Source: an uncultured Prevotellaceae bacterium (GTDB taxonomy: Bacteria; Bacteroidota; Bacteroidia; Bacteroidales; Muribaculaceae). Taken from it: DNA of 34,001 nt. The stretch spans positions 1 through 34,001 of the forward strand of contig ONKD01000037.1 of NCBI GenBank assembly GCA_900318345.1, read 5' to 3'. Positions 32,907 through 34,001 of the stretch are shown here, piece by piece. Under the pieces are notes generated by a model. That model saw nothing but the letters and a program-made list of their open reading frames with translations. It had not been told where the DNA came from and searched no databases. Every line of letters begins with the position of its first letter. Position 1 is the first letter of the stretch. The translations under genes and the position numbers were made by a program.

Positions 32907-32928
32907 AGTCGCCAAAAAGTCGCCAAAA
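32907..32928. repeat. tandem AGTCGCCAAAA repeat near tRNA
   Basis: Two adjacent copies of the 11-base unit lie between the 310-aa gene and the tRNA-Arg gene. Short direct repeats beside a tRNA can be arm-type integrase sites; no integrase gene is in the window to test this. Confidence 0.45.
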
Positions 32929-33006
32929 ATTAAGAATCAGTTCCTTAATACTTTTTATATATTATTGATTTTCAGTGCGTTAATTGAAAATATTAAACAA
33001 TAATAG

Positions 33007-33078
33007 TGAACCCGTGGGGAGTCGAACCCCAATCGAAGGAACCGGAATCCTTTATTCTATCCATTGAACTACGGGTCC
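33007..33078 (-). tRNA. tRNA-Arg (anticodon CCG)
   Basis: The minus strand folds as a standard tRNA of 72 bases: acceptor GGACCCG pairing with CGGGTTC, D-stem GTTC/GAAT, anticodon stem AAGGA/TCCTT with loop TTCCGGT (anticodon CCG, reading CGG), T-stem TGGGG/CCCCA with loop TTCGACT, and discriminator A. CCA is not encoded. It lies between the mobile-element genes and ung, and tRNA-Arg genes are frequent integration sites. Confidence 0.92.
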
Positions 33079-33126
33079 ATTGATTGCTTTTATCGCAATT
33101 GTGGGGCAAAATTACTGCATTTTTCA

Positions 33127-33134
33127 TAACTTTG
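33127..33134 (+). promoter_or_regulatory. -7 element of ung
   Basis: TAACTTTG fits TAnnTTTG and lies 29 bases before ATG 33163. A well-spaced -33 element is not obvious. Confidence 0.5.
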
Positions 33135-33162
33135 CAACTGTAAACCGAAAAATGAGAACAGT

Positions 33163-33828
33163 ATGACCGTACGCATCGAGCCATCGTGGAACCGCGCTCT
33201 CGCCAGCGAGTGGGATGCGCCCTATTTCAAACAGCTAACCGACTTTGTCCGTCAGGAATATGCCTCACGGCAGGTGTTCCCGCCGGGGCGACAGATTTTT
33301 GCGGCCTTTGACGCAGCACCGTTTGAGCAGGTCAAGGTGGTGATTTTGGGGCAGGACCCATATCATGGCGTGGGTCAGGCCAATGGGTTGTGCTTCAGCG
33401 TGAATGATGGGGTGCCCATGCCGCCGTCGTTGATCAATATCTTCAAGGAGGTGCATGACGACACGGGGGCTCCGATCCCTGCCAGTGGTGACTTGTCGAG
33501 ATGGGCGCGCCAGGGGGTGTTGCTGCTCAACGCGACGCTCACGGTACAGGCCCATCAGCCGCTCTCCCACCAGGGGCGTGGCTGGGAGACGTTCACCGAT
33601 CATGTCATCGAACGGTTGGCCACTGAGCGCGAGCACCTGGTTTTCATGCTGTGGGGGTCATACGCTAAGCGCAAGGGTGCGTTCATTGACCGCACGCGCC
33701 ACCTGGTGCTCACGGCGGCCCATCCGTCGCCATTGTCGGCTAACCGGGGCGGATTTTTTGGCACGCACCATTTCTCTCGCGCCAACGACTACTTGGTCCA
33801 GCATGGACTCACTCCGATTAAGTGGTAA
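33163..33828 (+). CDS. ung: uracil-DNA glycosylase
   Basis: Family 1 uracil-DNA glycosylase, which removes uracil from DNA as the first step of base excision repair. The catalytic water-activating loop GQDPYHG is present with Asp65, followed by the uracil-pocket sequence GLCFSV, and the DNA-intercalation loop HPSPLSANRGGFFG with His187. At 221 residues it has the usual family length, and the start MTVRIEPSWNRAL fits the family. It is a single gene with its own promoter between tRNA-Arg and rpsO and marks core chromosome. Confidence 0.97.
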   Translation: MTVRIEPSWNRALASEWDAPYFKQLTDFVRQEYASRQVFPPGRQIFAAFDAAPFEQVKVVILGQDPYHGVGQANGLCFSVNDGVPMPPSLINIFKEVHDDTGAPIPASGDLSRWARQGVLLLNATLTVQAHQPLSHQGRGWETFTDHVIERLATEREHLVFMLWGSYAKRKGAFIDRTRHLVLTAAHPSPLSANRGGFFGTHHFSRANDYLVQHGLTPIKW

Positions 33829-33855
33829 TGAGGCAAAAAAACATGGGTAAATTCA

Positions 33856-33885
33856 TTGCCATTTCAAAAAATGGATGTAACTTTG
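33856..33885 (+). promoter_or_regulatory. promoter of rpsO
   Basis: TTG at 33856-33858, a 19-base spacer and TAACTTTG at 33878-33885 form a strong Bacteroidota promoter, with a leader of about 30 bases to ATG 33923. Confidence 0.7.
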
Positions 33886-33922
33886 CACCGCTTTTCGAAA
33901 TAATTTTTAAAAACTAATTGTA

Positions 33923-34001
33923 ATGTACTTAGATTCAGAGAAAAAGAAAGAGATCTTTGGCACTTACGGCAAAAGCAATACTGACACTGGTTCTCCCGAG
34001 G
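33923..34001 (+). CDS. rpsO: 30S ribosomal protein S15, N-terminal part (runs off window)
   Basis: The 26 codons present encode MYLDSEKKKEIFGTYGKSNT then DTGSPE, the characteristic start of S15, including the TDTGSPE segment. S15 binds 16S rRNA in the 30S subunit platform. The gene continues beyond the window edge. The start is set by the promoter and the family's usual N-terminus. Confidence 0.93.
   Translation, partial: MYLDSEKKKEIFGTYGKSNTDTGSPE

Overview
The window looks like a chromosomal segment from a member of the Bacteroidales (Prevotellaceae or Muribaculaceae type). This rests on TAnnTTTG promoter elements upstream of many starts, absence of Shine-Dalgarno-rich leaders, Bacteroidota-typical families (DUF3871, DUF6377, DUF6371, BspA-type leucine-rich repeat proteins, surface lipoproteins with acidic residues after the lipobox), and short dockerin-like tails on secreted proteins. 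The right end is core chromosome: tRNA-Arg(CCG), ung and the start of rpsO.

Layout. (1) 1-4.2 kb: edge of a mobile element (partial DUF3871 gene and a small membrane ORF on the minus strand), then an AT-rich accessory segment with a DUF262/HNH GmrSD-like nuclease, an unknown 234-residue protein and a decayed gene tail. (2) 4.3-19.1 kb: a secreted-protein locus. A BspA-like LRR/Ig/dockerin protein is followed by a minus-strand membrane protein, then a long plus-strand run: membrane-anchored AraC regulator, TPR-like exported protein, exported protein with a C-terminal sorting-like tail, two surface lipoproteins, two paralogous alpha/beta hydrolases (one carrying a dockerin repeat just after its signal peptide), a giant LRR/GLUG protein and a small repeat/dockerin protein. 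Near-identical intergenic repeats at 6.0-6.3 and 18.8-19.1 kb bracket most of it. (3) 19.1-22.5 kb: a minus-strand operon with a putative AEP-like replication protein, a GIY-YIG/NUMOD3 endonuclease and two small proteins; then a structured RNA candidate and an internally deleted type III methyltransferase remnant. (4) 22.6-27.1 kb: a TPR/DUF6377 membrane regulator facing a large exported tyrosine-phosphatase-like protein, with a three-way-junction palindrome between them. (5) 27.4-33.0 kb: accessory DNA with an HNH nuclease remnant overlapping an unknown gene, a frameshifted LRR gene, and a replication module (HTH, RepA-like ATPase, DUF6371 primase-like protein) whose promoter is preceded by five copies of ATTGGGGAA, ending next to the tRNA-Arg gene, a plausible integration site. 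No integrase is present in the window.

The most coherent candidate for an undescribed system is the AraC-led exported hydrolase/LRR/dockerin cluster (7.2-18.7 kb). Its genes are closely spaced, one-directional and nearly all exported, but its substrate cannot be read from the sequence.
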